A stretch of DNA of 35,735 nt from Gallionella sp. (GTDB lineage: Bacteria > Pseudomonadota > Gammaproteobacteria > Burkholderiales > Gallionellaceae), in assembly GCA_024653675.1 (NCBI GenBank), contig JANLIB010000116.1:1-35735 (forward strand). The letters are read 5' to 3'. Below are positions 1 through 9,793 of the stretch, piece after piece. The notes beneath the pieces are model-generated. The model was not told where the DNA came from. It saw only the letters and a program-made list of their open reading frames with translations, and ran no database searches. How positions within the stretch are numbered: position 1 is the first letter of the stretch; each line of letters opens with the position of its first letter. Both the position numbers and the translations under genes were made by a program.

Positions 1-679
1 CCGCGATGTATTCCGCCGACATCAGCCATTCGGAAATGGTCGCCGACATGCCGCGCTTGAGGATCACCGGCTTGTTGATGCGCCCGACTTCCTTGAGCAG
101 GTCGAAATTCTGCATGTTGCGCGTGCCGATCTGGATCACGTCCACGTCGTATTCCATGAACATGTCGATCTGGCGCACGTCCATCAATTCGGTGACGATG
201 GGCAGTTTGTATGGGTCGGCCGCCTTGCGGAACATGGCCAGGCCTTCCTTGCCCTTGCCCTGAAAAGCGTACGGGCTGGTGCGCGGCTTGAACGCGCCGC
301 CGCGCATCATGCGGCAACCGGCTTCATGGACGAATTTTGCCGACAGGTCCATCTGCTCCTGCGTCTCCACCGAACAAGGTCCGGCAATCACCTGAATCTG
401 ATTACCGCCGAGCGGGATACCGGCGATATCGATGACGGTGTTTTCCTTATGCGATTCGCGCGAAACGATCTTGTATTGCTTGGCGATGTGCATCGCAGAC
501 TCCACACCCGGCAGCGGCGTGAACATTTCCTCGGTCAGCGGACGTTCATCACCGATCGCGCCGATTACGGTGCGCTCGATGCCGCGCGAGATGTTCGCTT
601 TCAAACCCGCTGTTTCGAGTCTCTTGACCACTGCGCCAATCTGTTCATCGGTAACATCTTTTCCCATTACGATAATCAT
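1..679 (-). CDS. aroF: 3-deoxy-7-phosphoheptulonate (DAHP) synthase, C-terminus cut by window edge
   Basis: This gene makes DAHP from phosphoenolpyruvate and erythrose 4-phosphate, the first step of the shikimate pathway. It reads from ATG at 679 (MIIVMGKDVT, preceded by GGGGAG about 7 nt upstream) for 226 codons and runs off the left edge, so roughly the last third is missing. Residues 1-70 look like the small ferredoxin-like regulatory domain of the Thermotoga/Bacillus type of DAHP synthase. The catalytic barrel begins near 90 and shows AGPCSVE (99-105), RGGAFKPRTSPY (126-137), IQIGTRNMQNF (182-192) and LKRGMSATISEWL (207-219), which are PEP- and metal-site segments of this family. It lies downstream of hisC and pheA in the same direction, which fits aromatic amino acid supply. 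The symbol aroF is the usual one for this subtype; aroG is also used. Confidence 0.93.
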   Translation of the reverse strand, partial: MIIVMGKDVTDEQIGAVVKRLETAGLKANISRGIERTVIGAIGDERPLTEEMFTPLPGVESAMHIAKQYKIVSRESHKENTVIDIAGIPLGGNQIQVIAGPCSVETQEQMDLSAKFVHEAGCRMMRGGAFKPRTSPYAFQGKGKEGLAMFRKAADPYKLPIVTELMDVRQIDMFMEYDVDVIQIGTRNMQNFDLLKEVGRINKPVILKRGMSATISEWLMSAEYIA

Positions 680-759
680 TTATTTCTCCCCACGGGCATG
701 ATCAACATGACCATCCCTATTTAATTAATCTTGCGCTGCCCGTTCCCTCGCCTTAATCC

Positions 760-803
760 TCTCCCGCTTTCCCCCTATCCAACTTTCCCCCGCAAGCGGG
801 AGA
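760..803. repeat. palindromic repeat between hisC and aroF
   Basis: A 10-bp inverted repeat (tctcccgctt at 760-769, complement at 794-803) with a 24-nt loop sits in the 178-bp gap between the hisC stop and the aroF start. It belongs to the same CCCTCTCCC-type family as the repeats inside hsdM (22796-22854 and 23724-23764). There is no T-run, so it is not a convincing terminator. Confidence 0.6.
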
Positions 804-857
804 AAGAGCAAACGAGAAAGGCAATATTCGATCCCCGGGAGAGGAAGCGAACGAACG

Positions 858-1964
858 CTACGCGAGATTTTCTGTTAACGCCTGCTGCAATGCAGACAAA
901 AATTTCCCGTTCTCTGTTTCCAGACCGATGCTCACGCGCAAATATTCCGGCATGGCGTAACTGGCGACAGGGCGCACGATCACGCCCAACTCCAGCAAAC
1001 GGCGATAGATGCGCGCCGCATCAGCAATTTTAAAGCTGACAAAGTTGGCCACGGACGGGATGTATGCCAGCCCCAGCGCGGCCAGTCCGTCCGTGATCTG
1101 TTTCATGCCGCGCCGGTTCAGCGCGAAGGTCTGCTGCACGAAATCCGTATCCTGCAGCGCCGCCACTGCGGCGGCTTGCGCCACGCTGTTGACGTTGAAC
1201 GGCTGGCGCACGCGATTCAGCATATCCATAACCTGCGAATTACCCAATGCATAACCCACGCGTAACGAAGCCAGTCCGTAAGCCTTGGAAAAAGTCCGCG
1301 AGATGATCAGGTTGGGAAATTCTCCCAGCCATTTCACGCTGTCATAGCGGCACTCCTCCGGCAGGTACTCGTTATAGGCCTCGTCCAGCACCACCAGAAT
1401 GTTGGCGGGCAAGGCGCGCAGAAATGCAAGCAGCACAGCGCCAGGTACAAATGTCCCGGTCGGATTGTTCGGGTTGGCGATGAAGATCAGCTTAGCGCCC
1501 TGTTTCACAGCGGCAGAGCGCATTGCATCCACATCATGTCCGTAGTCTTTGGCAGGCACGCTGATGCCCGTCGCACCGACCGCCTGGATCGCCAATGGAT
1601 ATACGGCAAAAGCGTGATCGGCATACACCGCCTTGTCGCCCACCGTGAGAAAAGCGCGCGCGGCCAGCTCCAGAAGATCATTGGAACCATTACCGAGAAA
1701 AACCTGATCGAACGATACTCCATAACGCCTGGCCAGCGCGTTCTTCAGCGCATAGCCATTGCCATCCGGATACAAGCTGATTTCGTCCAGCGCGGCGCGG
1801 GCCGCAGCGACAGCCCTGGGACTGGCGCCTGACGGATTCTCGTTCGAGGCCAGTTTCACGATACCCGTGATGCCCAGTTCGCGCTCCAGCTCGGAGATCG
1901 GCTTGCCGGGCTGATAGGGGGCAATGGCGCGGATGTAGGAAGGAGCCAGTTCAGAATAATTCAT
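858..1964 (-). CDS. hisC: histidinol-phosphate aminotransferase
   Basis: This PLP enzyme transaminates imidazole-acetol phosphate with glutamate in histidine synthesis; related enzymes also act on aromatic 2-oxo acids, which fits the pheA/aroF neighbours. The protein has 368 residues, a normal length. Visible landmarks are KLASNENPSG (37-46), the FIANPNNPTG substrate/PLP loop (161-170), DEAYNEY (194-200), and the Schiff-base lysine K227 in SRTFSKAYGLASLRVGY. The start ATG at 1964 has only a weak AAGG upstream. It follows pheA after a 147-bp gap that holds a large perfect palindrome, so expression may be partly uncoupled from pheA. The hisC-pheA-serC-gyrA neighbourhood is typical of betaproteobacteria. 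Confidence 0.95.
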   Translation of the reverse strand: MNYSELAPSYIRAIAPYQPGKPISELERELGITGIVKLASNENPSGASPRAVAAARAALDEISLYPDGNGYALKNALARRYGVSFDQVFLGNGSNDLLELAARAFLTVGDKAVYADHAFAVYPLAIQAVGATGISVPAKDYGHDVDAMRSAAVKQGAKLIFIANPNNPTGTFVPGAVLLAFLRALPANILVVLDEAYNEYLPEECRYDSVKWLGEFPNLIISRTFSKAYGLASLRVGYALGNSQVMDMLNRVRQPFNVNSVAQAAAVAALQDTDFVQQTFALNRRGMKQITDGLAALGLAYIPSVANFVSFKIADAARIYRRLLELGVIVRPVASYAMPEYLRVSIGLETENGKFLSALQQALTENLA

Positions 1965-1989
1965 TTTAAAACCTTGATTAACTCTTTCT

Positions 1990-2074
1990 CGTCATTCCCG
2001 CGAAAGCGGGAATCCAGTGGTTTTATACGAAAGGCAATTTTAATTACTGGATTCCCGCTTTCGCGGGAATGACG
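1990..2074. repeat. perfect 29-bp inverted repeat (REP-like)
   Basis: Positions 1990-2018 are exactly complementary to 2046-2074, with a 27-nt AT-rich loop. Each arm contains the smaller palindrome ATTCCCGCGAAAGCGGGAAT. This is a widespread proteobacterial intergenic repeat type. A diverged relative lies at 26072-26140. It sits between pheA and hisC and would form a long hairpin in the transcript. Confidence 0.85.
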
Positions 2075-2111
2075 GAATCTTTGTGGTATTCCGGTTTTTC
2101 AAATAATGTCG

Positions 2112-3176
2112 CTAAACAGCGACCGGGTACGAGCCAAGCACCTTGACGAATGTAGCGACTTGTTTGAGCTCGGCAAGCGCGGCAGCCACTTTGCCATCAT
2201 TCTGGTGGCCTTCGATGTCCACGAAGAATACGTATTCCCACAAGCCCGAACGGGCCGGGCGCGATTCGAGCTTCATCATGCTGACCCCGTGCCTGACCAG
2301 CGGCGCCAGCAGATCGTGCACCGCCCCCGGACGGTTCGCGGCTGACATTACCAGCGACGTCTTGTCGTTTCCGGAAGACGCGACTGTCTGTTTGCCCAGC
2401 ACCAGAAAACGCGTGGTGTTGTTGACATCATCCTCGATGTTTTCCTCGCATACCTTCAAGCCAAAATGCGCGGCAGCCTGGCTGCCCGCAATCGCCGCGC
2501 TGCCGGGATTTTCCGCTGCAAGCCGTGCGGCTTCGGCATTGCTGGCGGCCGGGATGCGGGCGGCATGCGACAGATTGGTGTTCAACCAGCCCTGGCACTG
2601 GCCGAGTGATTGCGGATGCGAATAGACTGTCTTGATCGTGCCCCTGTCGCATTGTTGCGCCAGCAGGCATTGATGGATGGGCAGATTCGATTCTCCGCAC
2701 ACCTGAAGCGTGCCCTGCAACAGCAAATCCAATGTGCGCCCGATGGCGCCCTCACTGGAATTCTCTACAGGCACGACGCCATAACTCACCTTGCCCGTCT
2801 CTACCGCACGGAACACGTCGTCGATGGTTGCGCACGACTGACCCTGTATCGCACTGCCGAAGCGTTTCAAAGCCGCTGCTTCGGTGAACGTCCCCTCCGG
2901 GCCAAGATAGGCGACCGTCAATGGCGCTTCCAGCGCGCGGCATTGCGACATCACTTCGGTGAACAGCTGCACCACGGCATCATTGCTCAAAGGCCCGCTG
3001 TTGCTGTCTTGCAGGCGTTTGAGCACCTGTGCCTCGCGCTCGGGGCGCAATATTTTCCCATCTTCCTTGAGATGGCCGATCTGCTGCGCGAGTCCGGCGC
3101 GCTGATTCAGCAGCTTCAGCAGCTCGTCATCCAGATGGTCGATCTGCTCGCGGAGCTGTTTCAATTTTTCACTCAT
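2112..3176 (-). CDS. pheA: bifunctional chorismate mutase / prephenate dehydratase (P-protein)
   Basis: It converts chorismate to prephenate and then to phenylpyruvate, the committed route to phenylalanine. I chose ATG 3176 (MSEKLKQLREQIDHLDDELL), which gives 354 residues and the normal beginning of an AroQ chorismate mutase; an in-frame upstream ATG at 3269 would add 31 unrelated residues. Domains: chorismate mutase 1-85, prephenate dehydratase 86-262 starting at VAYLGPEGTFTEAA (88-101) and ending with the catalytic TRF motif (255-257), and an ACT regulatory domain 272-354 with the phenylalanine-binding ESRP (304-307). Feedback inhibition by phenylalanine is expected from the ACT domain. It follows serA with a 155-bp gap holding a palindrome. 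Confidence 0.95.
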   Translation of the reverse strand: MSEKLKQLREQIDHLDDELLKLLNQRAGLAQQIGHLKEDGKILRPEREAQVLKRLQDSNSGPLSNDAVVQLFTEVMSQCRALEAPLTVAYLGPEGTFTEAAALKRFGSAIQGQSCATIDDVFRAVETGKVSYGVVPVENSSEGAIGRTLDLLLQGTLQVCGESNLPIHQCLLAQQCDRGTIKTVYSHPQSLGQCQGWLNTNLSHAARIPAASNAEAARLAAENPGSAAIAGSQAAAHFGLKVCEENIEDDVNNTTRFLVLGKQTVASSGNDKTSLVMSAANRPGAVHDLLAPLVRHGVSMMKLESRPARSGLWEYVFFVDIEGHQNDGKVAAALAELKQVATFVKVLGSYPVAV

Positions 3177-3230
3177 GGCGCTTCGGGTTTTATCAGATTT
3201 CTGTTTCAAAAATAAAATAATCAGTTTGGC

Positions 3231-3303
3231 AGGGTGCAATAAACGAAGCGCATTGCACCATAGAGCCACATTCGGCGCAATGCGCTTCGCTTATTGTCGC
3301 CCT
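3231..3303. repeat. imperfect inverted repeat between serA and pheA
   Basis: The arm 3231-3259 is nearly complementary to 3274-3303, sharing the core AGCGCATTG and flanks that read GCAATAAACGAAG on one side and its counterpart on the other. The loop is about 14 nt. It fills most of the 155-bp serA-pheA gap and looks like another dispersed palindromic repeat. It lacks a following T-run on either strand. Confidence 0.7.
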
Positions 3304-3331
3304 ACCCAGGTTTCGTATTTCAACTTCCCGC

Positions 3332-4537
3332 TCATGCCGTTTTGGACAAAGGAAGATCGCGCACCATCAGCACCCCAGGAATGGCGGCGATCTGCGCGAT
3401 CAGCTTGGCGGGAATCGCGCTGTCGGTATCCACCAGCGTGTAGGCCATCTCGCCCCGCGACTTGTTCATCATATTGTGGATGTTGATGCCCGCAGCGGCC
3501 AGCGTGGTGGATATCTGCCCCAGCATGTTCGGCACGTTGCTATTGGCGATCGCCATGCGGAACCCGGATTCGCGCGGCATGGAGACGTTGGGAAAATTCA
3601 CCGTGTTGACTATGTTGCCGTGCTCCAGGTAATCGCGCAGTTGCTCCGCCACCATCACCGCGCAATTGTCCTCCGCCTCCTGCGTGGAAGCGCCCAGGTG
3701 CGGCAATGCCACGACGTTAGGCTGTCCCTGTAATTTCTGCGCGGGGAAATCGCATATGTAGCTGCGCAGATGTTTGCTCTCCATGCCCGCAAGAACCGCA
3801 TCGTTATCCACGATCGCGTCACGCGAAAAATTCAGCAGCACACTGCCCGCCTTCATCGCCTGAACGCGCTGGGCATTGATCAGGTTGCGCGTAGCATCCA
3901 GCAGCGGCACATGCAGACTGACGAAATCGCTGTGCTTGAGCAGGTCTTCCACGCTGTGTGCCTTCTTCACCTGCGAAGGCAGGCTCCATGCCGCGTCCAC
4001 GGTGATCTCCGGGTCGAAACCGATCACGTTCATGCCGAGACCGATGGCGGCGTCGGCCACCAGGCGGCCGATCGCCCCGAGGCCGATGACGCCGAGCGTG
4101 CGCCCGCGCAACTCGGTGCCCGCATAGTGTTTCTTACCGTCTTCGACCAGTTTGTGCAGCGTCGCATCGTCACCCTTCAAACTCGCGGTGAAATGCAGCG
4201 CCGGAACGATGTTGCGCGAGGCCAGCAGCATGCCGGTGATGACCAGCTCCTTCACCGCGTTGGCGTTCGCGCCCGGCGCGTTGAACACCGGCACGCCGCG
4301 CTCGCTCATCTTCTTCACCGGCACGTTGTTGGTGCCGGCGCCCGCGCGAGCAATGGCCAACACGGTGTTCGGGATGTGCATCTCCAGCATGTTGTGCGAG
4401 CGCACCAGGATCGCATCCGGCTCGGCGATCTCGGTGCCGGTCACATAACGTTCAGCGGGAAAACGATTCAGCCCGACTGAGGCAATCTTGTTCAGCGCGA
4501 GTATCTGGAAAGTTTTTGCTGCGGTTTTATTAACCAT
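3332..4537 (-). CDS. serA: D-3-phosphoglycerate dehydrogenase
   Basis: This NAD-dependent enzyme oxidises 3-phosphoglycerate to 3-phosphohydroxypyruvate, the first step of serine synthesis, and feeds SerC, encoded just upstream. From ATG 4537 it has 401 residues. The alternative ATG at 4555 adds six residues; I prefer 4537 because it overlaps the serC stop by 8 nt (ATGGTTAA). Neither start has a good ribosome site, so coupling to serC is likely. The Rossmann motif GLGAIG is at 152-157, the catalytic arginine at R239 (NFSRD), and the catalytic histidine at H280 (ALPHLGAS). A C-terminal ACT domain (from about 325) suggests serine regulation. The glutamate usually found in the DVFPxEP region is not evident here (DFPAQ, 263-267). 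Confidence 0.93.
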   Translation of the reverse strand: MVNKTAAKTFQILALNKIASVGLNRFPAERYVTGTEIAEPDAILVRSHNMLEMHIPNTVLAIARAGAGTNNVPVKKMSERGVPVFNAPGANANAVKELVITGMLLASRNIVPALHFTASLKGDDATLHKLVEDGKKHYAGTELRGRTLGVIGLGAIGRLVADAAIGLGMNVIGFDPEITVDAAWSLPSQVKKAHSVEDLLKHSDFVSLHVPLLDATRNLINAQRVQAMKAGSVLLNFSRDAIVDNDAVLAGMESKHLRSYICDFPAQKLQGQPNVVALPHLGASTQEAEDNCAVMVAEQLRDYLEHGNIVNTVNFPNVSMPRESGFRMAIANSNVPNMLGQISTTLAAAGINIHNMMNKSRGEMAYTLVDTDSAIPAKLIAQIAAIPGVLMVRDLPLSKTA

Positions 4538-5627
4538 GATTTCTGGAAAACTCATTCATGAAGTTGACCAGCGCCTGCACACCTGCCAGCGGCATCGCGT
4601 TGTATATCGATGCGCGCATCCCGCCCACAGAGCGGTGCCCCTTCAGTTGCAGCAAGCCGCGCGCATCGGCCAGCTTGAGGAACTCGCCATCCAGTCCTGA
4701 GCCTGTCGAAGGGGCATCCTTCAGCGTAAAGGGCACGTTCATCCGCGAGCGGTCCGCCTTGTTCACCGGACAATGGTAAAAGCCATTGCTGGCATCGATC
4801 GCCGCATACAACAGATTGGCCTTGGCGATGTTGGTGCGTTCCATCGCGGCGATGCCGCCATTCTTCTTCAGCCACTGGAATACCAGTCCGGCCATATAGA
4901 TGCCATAAGTCGGCGGCGTGTTGTACATCGAATCATTTTCGGCATGGGTCTTGTAGTCCAGCATGGCCGGCAGACCGGATGGAGCATGACCCACCAGATC
5001 ATCTCGCACAATCACAAGCGTGAGTCCTGCCGGGCCGATGTTCTTTTGCGCGCCGGCATAGATCAGCCCGAATTTGGACACATCGACAGGACGCGACAGG
5101 ATATTGGACGACATGTCCGCCACCAAAGGCACTGAACCGGTTTTGGGCACCCAATTAAACTCTACGCCGCCTATGGTCTCGTTCGGCGTGTAATGCACAT
5201 AGGCTGCTTCCTTGTCCAGCTTCCAGGTGTCGAACGCGGGCACGTAGGTACAGTTCTTGTCGGCGTTGTTTGCCACCACATTCACATAGCTGAATTTCTT
5301 CGCTTCGCCGATCGCCTTCTTCGACCATTCACCGGTGTTGACGTAGTCCGCAGAGAGCTTGCCGCGCAACAGGTTCAACGGAATCATCGCGAACTGCTGG
5401 CTGGCGCCGCCCTGCAGGAACAGCACCTTGTAATTGGCCGGGACGCCAATCAGCTCGCGCAGATCGGCCTCGGCCTGCGCCTGTATGCCCATGTACTCCT
5501 TGCCGCGATGCGACATTTCCATCACCGACATGCCGCTGCCGTGCCAGTCGGGCAATTCCGCCTGCGCCTGCTGCAACACTTCTTTCGGCAATACTGCCGG
5601 ACCCGCACTGAAGTTGTAAATCGTCAT
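4530..5627 (-). CDS. serC: phosphoserine aminotransferase, with an in-frame repeat insertion
   Basis: It transaminates 3-phosphohydroxypyruvate to phosphoserine and also serves pyridoxal phosphate synthesis in many bacteria. The protein has 365 residues. ATG 5627 has GGAG about 10 nt upstream (TTGGAGTAATACAGC). Landmarks: FSAGPA (6-11), [14 protein letters not shown] (72-85), the PLP lysine K195 in [12 protein letters not shown], and the C-terminal [17 protein letters not shown] (328-344). Residues 305-311 (APSTGSG) are encoded by a short dispersed palindromic repeat (4696-4713), a segment not expected in SerC from other bacteria. It lies between gyrA and serA in the same direction. Confidence 0.95.
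   Translation of the reverse strand: MTIYNFSAGPAVLPKEVLQQAQAELPDWHGSGMSVMEMSHRGKEYMGIQAQAEADLRELIGVPANYKVLFLQGGASQQFAMIPLNLLRGKLSADYVNTGEWSKKAIGEAKKFSYVNVVANNADKNCTYVPAFDTWKLDKEAAYVHYTPNETIGGVEFNWVPKTGSVPLVADMSSNILSRPVDVSKFGLIYAGAQKNIGPAGLTLVIVRDDLVGHAPSGLPAMLDYKTHAENDSMYNTPPTYGIYMAGLVFQWLKKNGGIAAMERTNIAKANLLYAAIDASNGFYHCPVNKADRSRMNVPFTLKDAPSTGSGLDGEFLKLADARGLLQLKGHRSVGGMRASIYNAMPLAGVQALVNFMNEFSRNHG
4696..4713. repeat. short dispersed repeat inside serC
   Basis: The 18 bp cctgagcctgtcgaaggg match the well-known dispersed proteobacterial repeat whose other strand reads CCTTCGACAGGCTCAGG. Read in an alternative frame it gives the characteristic artefact peptide PFDRLRTG. Here it is in frame within serC and adds about seven residues. 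Confidence 0.7.
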
Positions 5628-5662
5628 GCTGTATTACTCCAAGTTATAATAAATCTTTAATC

Positions 5663-5751
5663 AGGATTGAGGATTGAGGATTGAGGATTGAGGATTGAGG
5701 ATATGGCTAAACCACTGCTCCGTTTTTCACTCAATCCTCAATCCACGATCC

Positions 5752-5759
<8 letters not shown>
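5663..5759. repeat. heptamer tandem repeat and opposing copies forming a hairpin between gyrA and serC
   Basis: About 5.7 copies of the heptamer aggattg occupy 5663-5702. Three or four copies of its complement (caatcct) follow at 5731-5759 and include the gyrA stop codon (5752-5754). In the gyrA-serC transcript these would pair to a stem of 20 bp or more with a loop of about 28 nt. This could attenuate or process the message; no T-run follows, so it is not a standard terminator. Confidence 0.75.
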
Positions 5760-8310
<2,551 letters not shown>

Positions 8311-8356
8311 GAATGACCCTGATAGGTAGCTGCTAGCGCAATAAATCAAAGCGCGC

Positions 8357-8385
8357 ATTTTAGCACAGCGAGGTTGCCCTGAACC
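8357..8385 (-). promoter_or_regulatory. candidate gyrA promoter
   Basis: On the minus strand a TAAAAT -10 box (8357-8362), preceded by TGTGC, lies 17 bp from a weak GGTTCA -35 box (8380-8385). The predicted start is about 40 nt before the gyrA ATG. The -35 match is poor, so confidence is low. Confidence 0.35.
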
Positions 8386-8464
8386 ACCCGCTTGATAGGC
8401 CGGACTATTTGGCTAAAGCATTGAGTTTTGTTAGAGTCAGCCACCTACCTATGGAAAAAGGCCA

Positions 8465-8495
8465 GTCCACGAAAGACACGAAAGGCACGAAAAAA
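8465..8495 (+). repeat. CACGAAA-type direct repeat, left of the GxxExxY gene
   Basis: This 31-bp sequence begins GTCCACGAAAGACACG and ends in a run of A. It contains three GACACGAAA-like units and lies one base before the GxxExxY start codon. Nearly the same sequence follows the gene at 8884-8915. Confidence 0.7.
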
Positions 8496-8496
8496 G

Positions 8497-8877
8497 ATGG
8501 ACGAGGAAATTTTATACAGAGAAGAGTGCTATCAGATACAAGGGGCCGTGTTTGAAGTGTATCGGGAGATGGGATGTGGTTTTCTGGAGGCTGTCTATCA
8601 GGAATGCCTTGAAAAGGAATTATCAAAACGAGGGATTCCATTTGTAGCACATCAGGAACTGAGGCTTTCCTATAAGAGCGAGCCGTTGCGACAAACCTAT
8701 ATTCCCGACTTTATTTGCCACGATTCTATTATCATTGAACTTAAAGCTCTTACTGCCACAACAGGGGAACATAAAGCGCAAGTAATGAACTACCTGAAAG
8801 CAACAGGAATGCGCTTAGGTTTGCTGGCTAACTTCGGTTGTCATCCCAAAGCAACAGTTGAAAGGGTTGTTTTGTAA
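8497..8877 (+). CDS. GxxExxY family protein
   Basis: The 126-residue protein starts at ATG 8497 (MDEEILYREECYQIQG); the frame extends upstream into the repeat, which I excluded. The family-defining motif is GFLEAVY (28-34). Further on, PDF (70-72) and IIELKA (79-84) resemble the D and ExK elements of a PD-(D/E)xK nuclease-type fold, which is how this family is usually viewed; its function is unknown. The gene is more AT-rich than gyrA and ubiG. It is bracketed by two direct copies of a CACGAAA-rich repeat (8465-8495, 8884-8915), with a third inverted copy at 9011-9039, so it looks inserted between gyrA and ubiG. No clear ribosome site is seen; the A-rich repeat precedes the ATG. Confidence 0.85.
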   Translation: MDEEILYREECYQIQGAVFEVYREMGCGFLEAVYQECLEKELSKRGIPFVAHQELRLSYKSEPLRQTYIPDFICHDSIIIELKALTATTGEHKAQVMNYLKATGMRLGLLANFGCHPKATVERVVL

Positions 8878-8883
8878 AACCCT

Positions 8884-8915
8884 GTCCACGAAAAGCACGA
8901 AAGGCACGAAAAAAA
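8884..8915 (+). repeat. CACGAAA-type direct repeat, right of the GxxExxY gene
   Basis: This is almost identical to 8465-8495 (GTCCACGAAAAGCACG at the start, an A-run at the end) and begins 6 nt after the GxxExxY stop. Together the two copies bracket the gene exactly. Confidence 0.7.
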
Positions 8916-9010
8916 TCAAAAGAACTTCATGGCTCTATTTAATCCGTCGAATACTTGCCAGTGTCAGACTATCTGTTCATTATGATGCATCGACTTTTTT
9001 CTGTTTTTAA

Positions 9011-9039
9011 TTTTCGTGCCTTTCGTGTCTTTCGTGGAC
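9011..9039 (-). repeat. inverted third copy of the CACGAAA repeat before ubiG
   Basis: Read on the minus strand it is GTCCACGAAAGACACG followed by the same GAAAGGCACG unit. The 95 bp between this and the copy at 8884-8915 show no gene. Copies 8884-8915 and 9011-9039 could pair into a ~28-bp stem. Confidence 0.65.
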
Positions 9040-9070
9040 AAGGCATTTTATCAATACATCCAAAGCTCCC

Positions 9071-9766
9071 ATGACCAACGCCGACCCGATCGAACTGGAA
9101 AAATTCTCGCAACTGGCGCACAAGTGGTGGGACCCGCACAGCGAATTCAAGCCGCTGCATGACATCAACCCGCTGCGGCTGGGCTATATCGACCGTCTCG
9201 CCGGCCTTGCAGGCAAGACCGTGCTGGATGTCGGCTGCGGCGGCGGCATCCTGTCGGAAAGCATGGCCGGCCTGGGCGCCAACGTCACCGGCATAGACCT
9301 GTCCGACAAGGCACTGCAAGTCGCCAGGTTGCATCTGCTGGAAAGCGGCAAACAGGTCAACTACCGCAACGTCGCCGTGGAAGAGCTGGCTGCCGAGCAG
9401 CCCGGACACTACGATGTGGTCACCTGCATGGAGATGCTCGAGCACGTGCCCGACCCGGGCAGCGTGATCGCTGCCTGCGCAAAGCTGGTCAAGCCAGGCG
9501 GCTGGGTGTTCTTTTCCACGATCAACCGCAACCCCAAGTCCTACCTGTTTGCCGTGATCGGCGCGGAATATGTGCTCAACCTGCTGCCGCGCGGCACCCA
9601 TGACTACGACAAATTCATCAAACCGTCGGAACTCGCGCAGTACTGCCGCGATGCCGGCCTGAACATCGAGAACATCACCGGCATGAGCTACAACCCGTTC
9701 AGCAAGGAATATTCGTTGGGCAGGGATACGGATGTGAACTACATGATCGCTTGCCGACGTGATTAG
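9071..9766 (+). CDS. ubiG: 3-demethylubiquinone-9 3-O-methyltransferase / 2-polyprenyl-6-hydroxyphenol methylase
   Basis: UbiG performs both O-methylations of ubiquinone synthesis with S-adenosylmethionine. The 231-residue protein begins [20 protein letters not shown], the conserved UbiG N-terminus ending in the substrate-proximal KWWDP. The SAM-binding motif [11 protein letters not shown] is at 51-61, followed by the acidic IDLS (75-78) and [10 protein letters not shown] (about 120-129), a UbiG signature. The C-terminal stretch around [12 protein letters not shown] matches the membrane-interaction region of the family. In many proteobacteria ubiG is followed directly by gph; here a foreign gene (9794-11284) has come between. 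The ribosome site is weak. Confidence 0.96.
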   Translation: MTNADPIELEKFSQLAHKWWDPHSEFKPLHDINPLRLGYIDRLAGLAGKTVLDVGCGGGILSESMAGLGANVTGIDLSDKALQVARLHLLESGKQVNYRNVAVEELAAEQPGHYDVVTCMEMLEHVPDPGSVIAACAKLVKPGGWVFFSTINRNPKSYLFAVIGAEYVLNLLPRGTHDYDKFIKPSELAQYCRDAGLNIENITGMSYNPFSKEYSLGRDTDVNYMIACRRD

Positions 9767-9793
9767 CATTTTGCAATGCTTTAGGGAACAAAC

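Noticed and set aside
8463-8915. CACGAAA repeats considered as a CRISPR-like array
   Set aside because: Only two direct copies exist, separated by a full gene, with no regular spacers or cas genes.
8969-9769. 266-codon minus-strand frame opposite ubiG
   Set aside because: It covers the complete ubiG gene in antisense and begins in intergenic repeat sequence.
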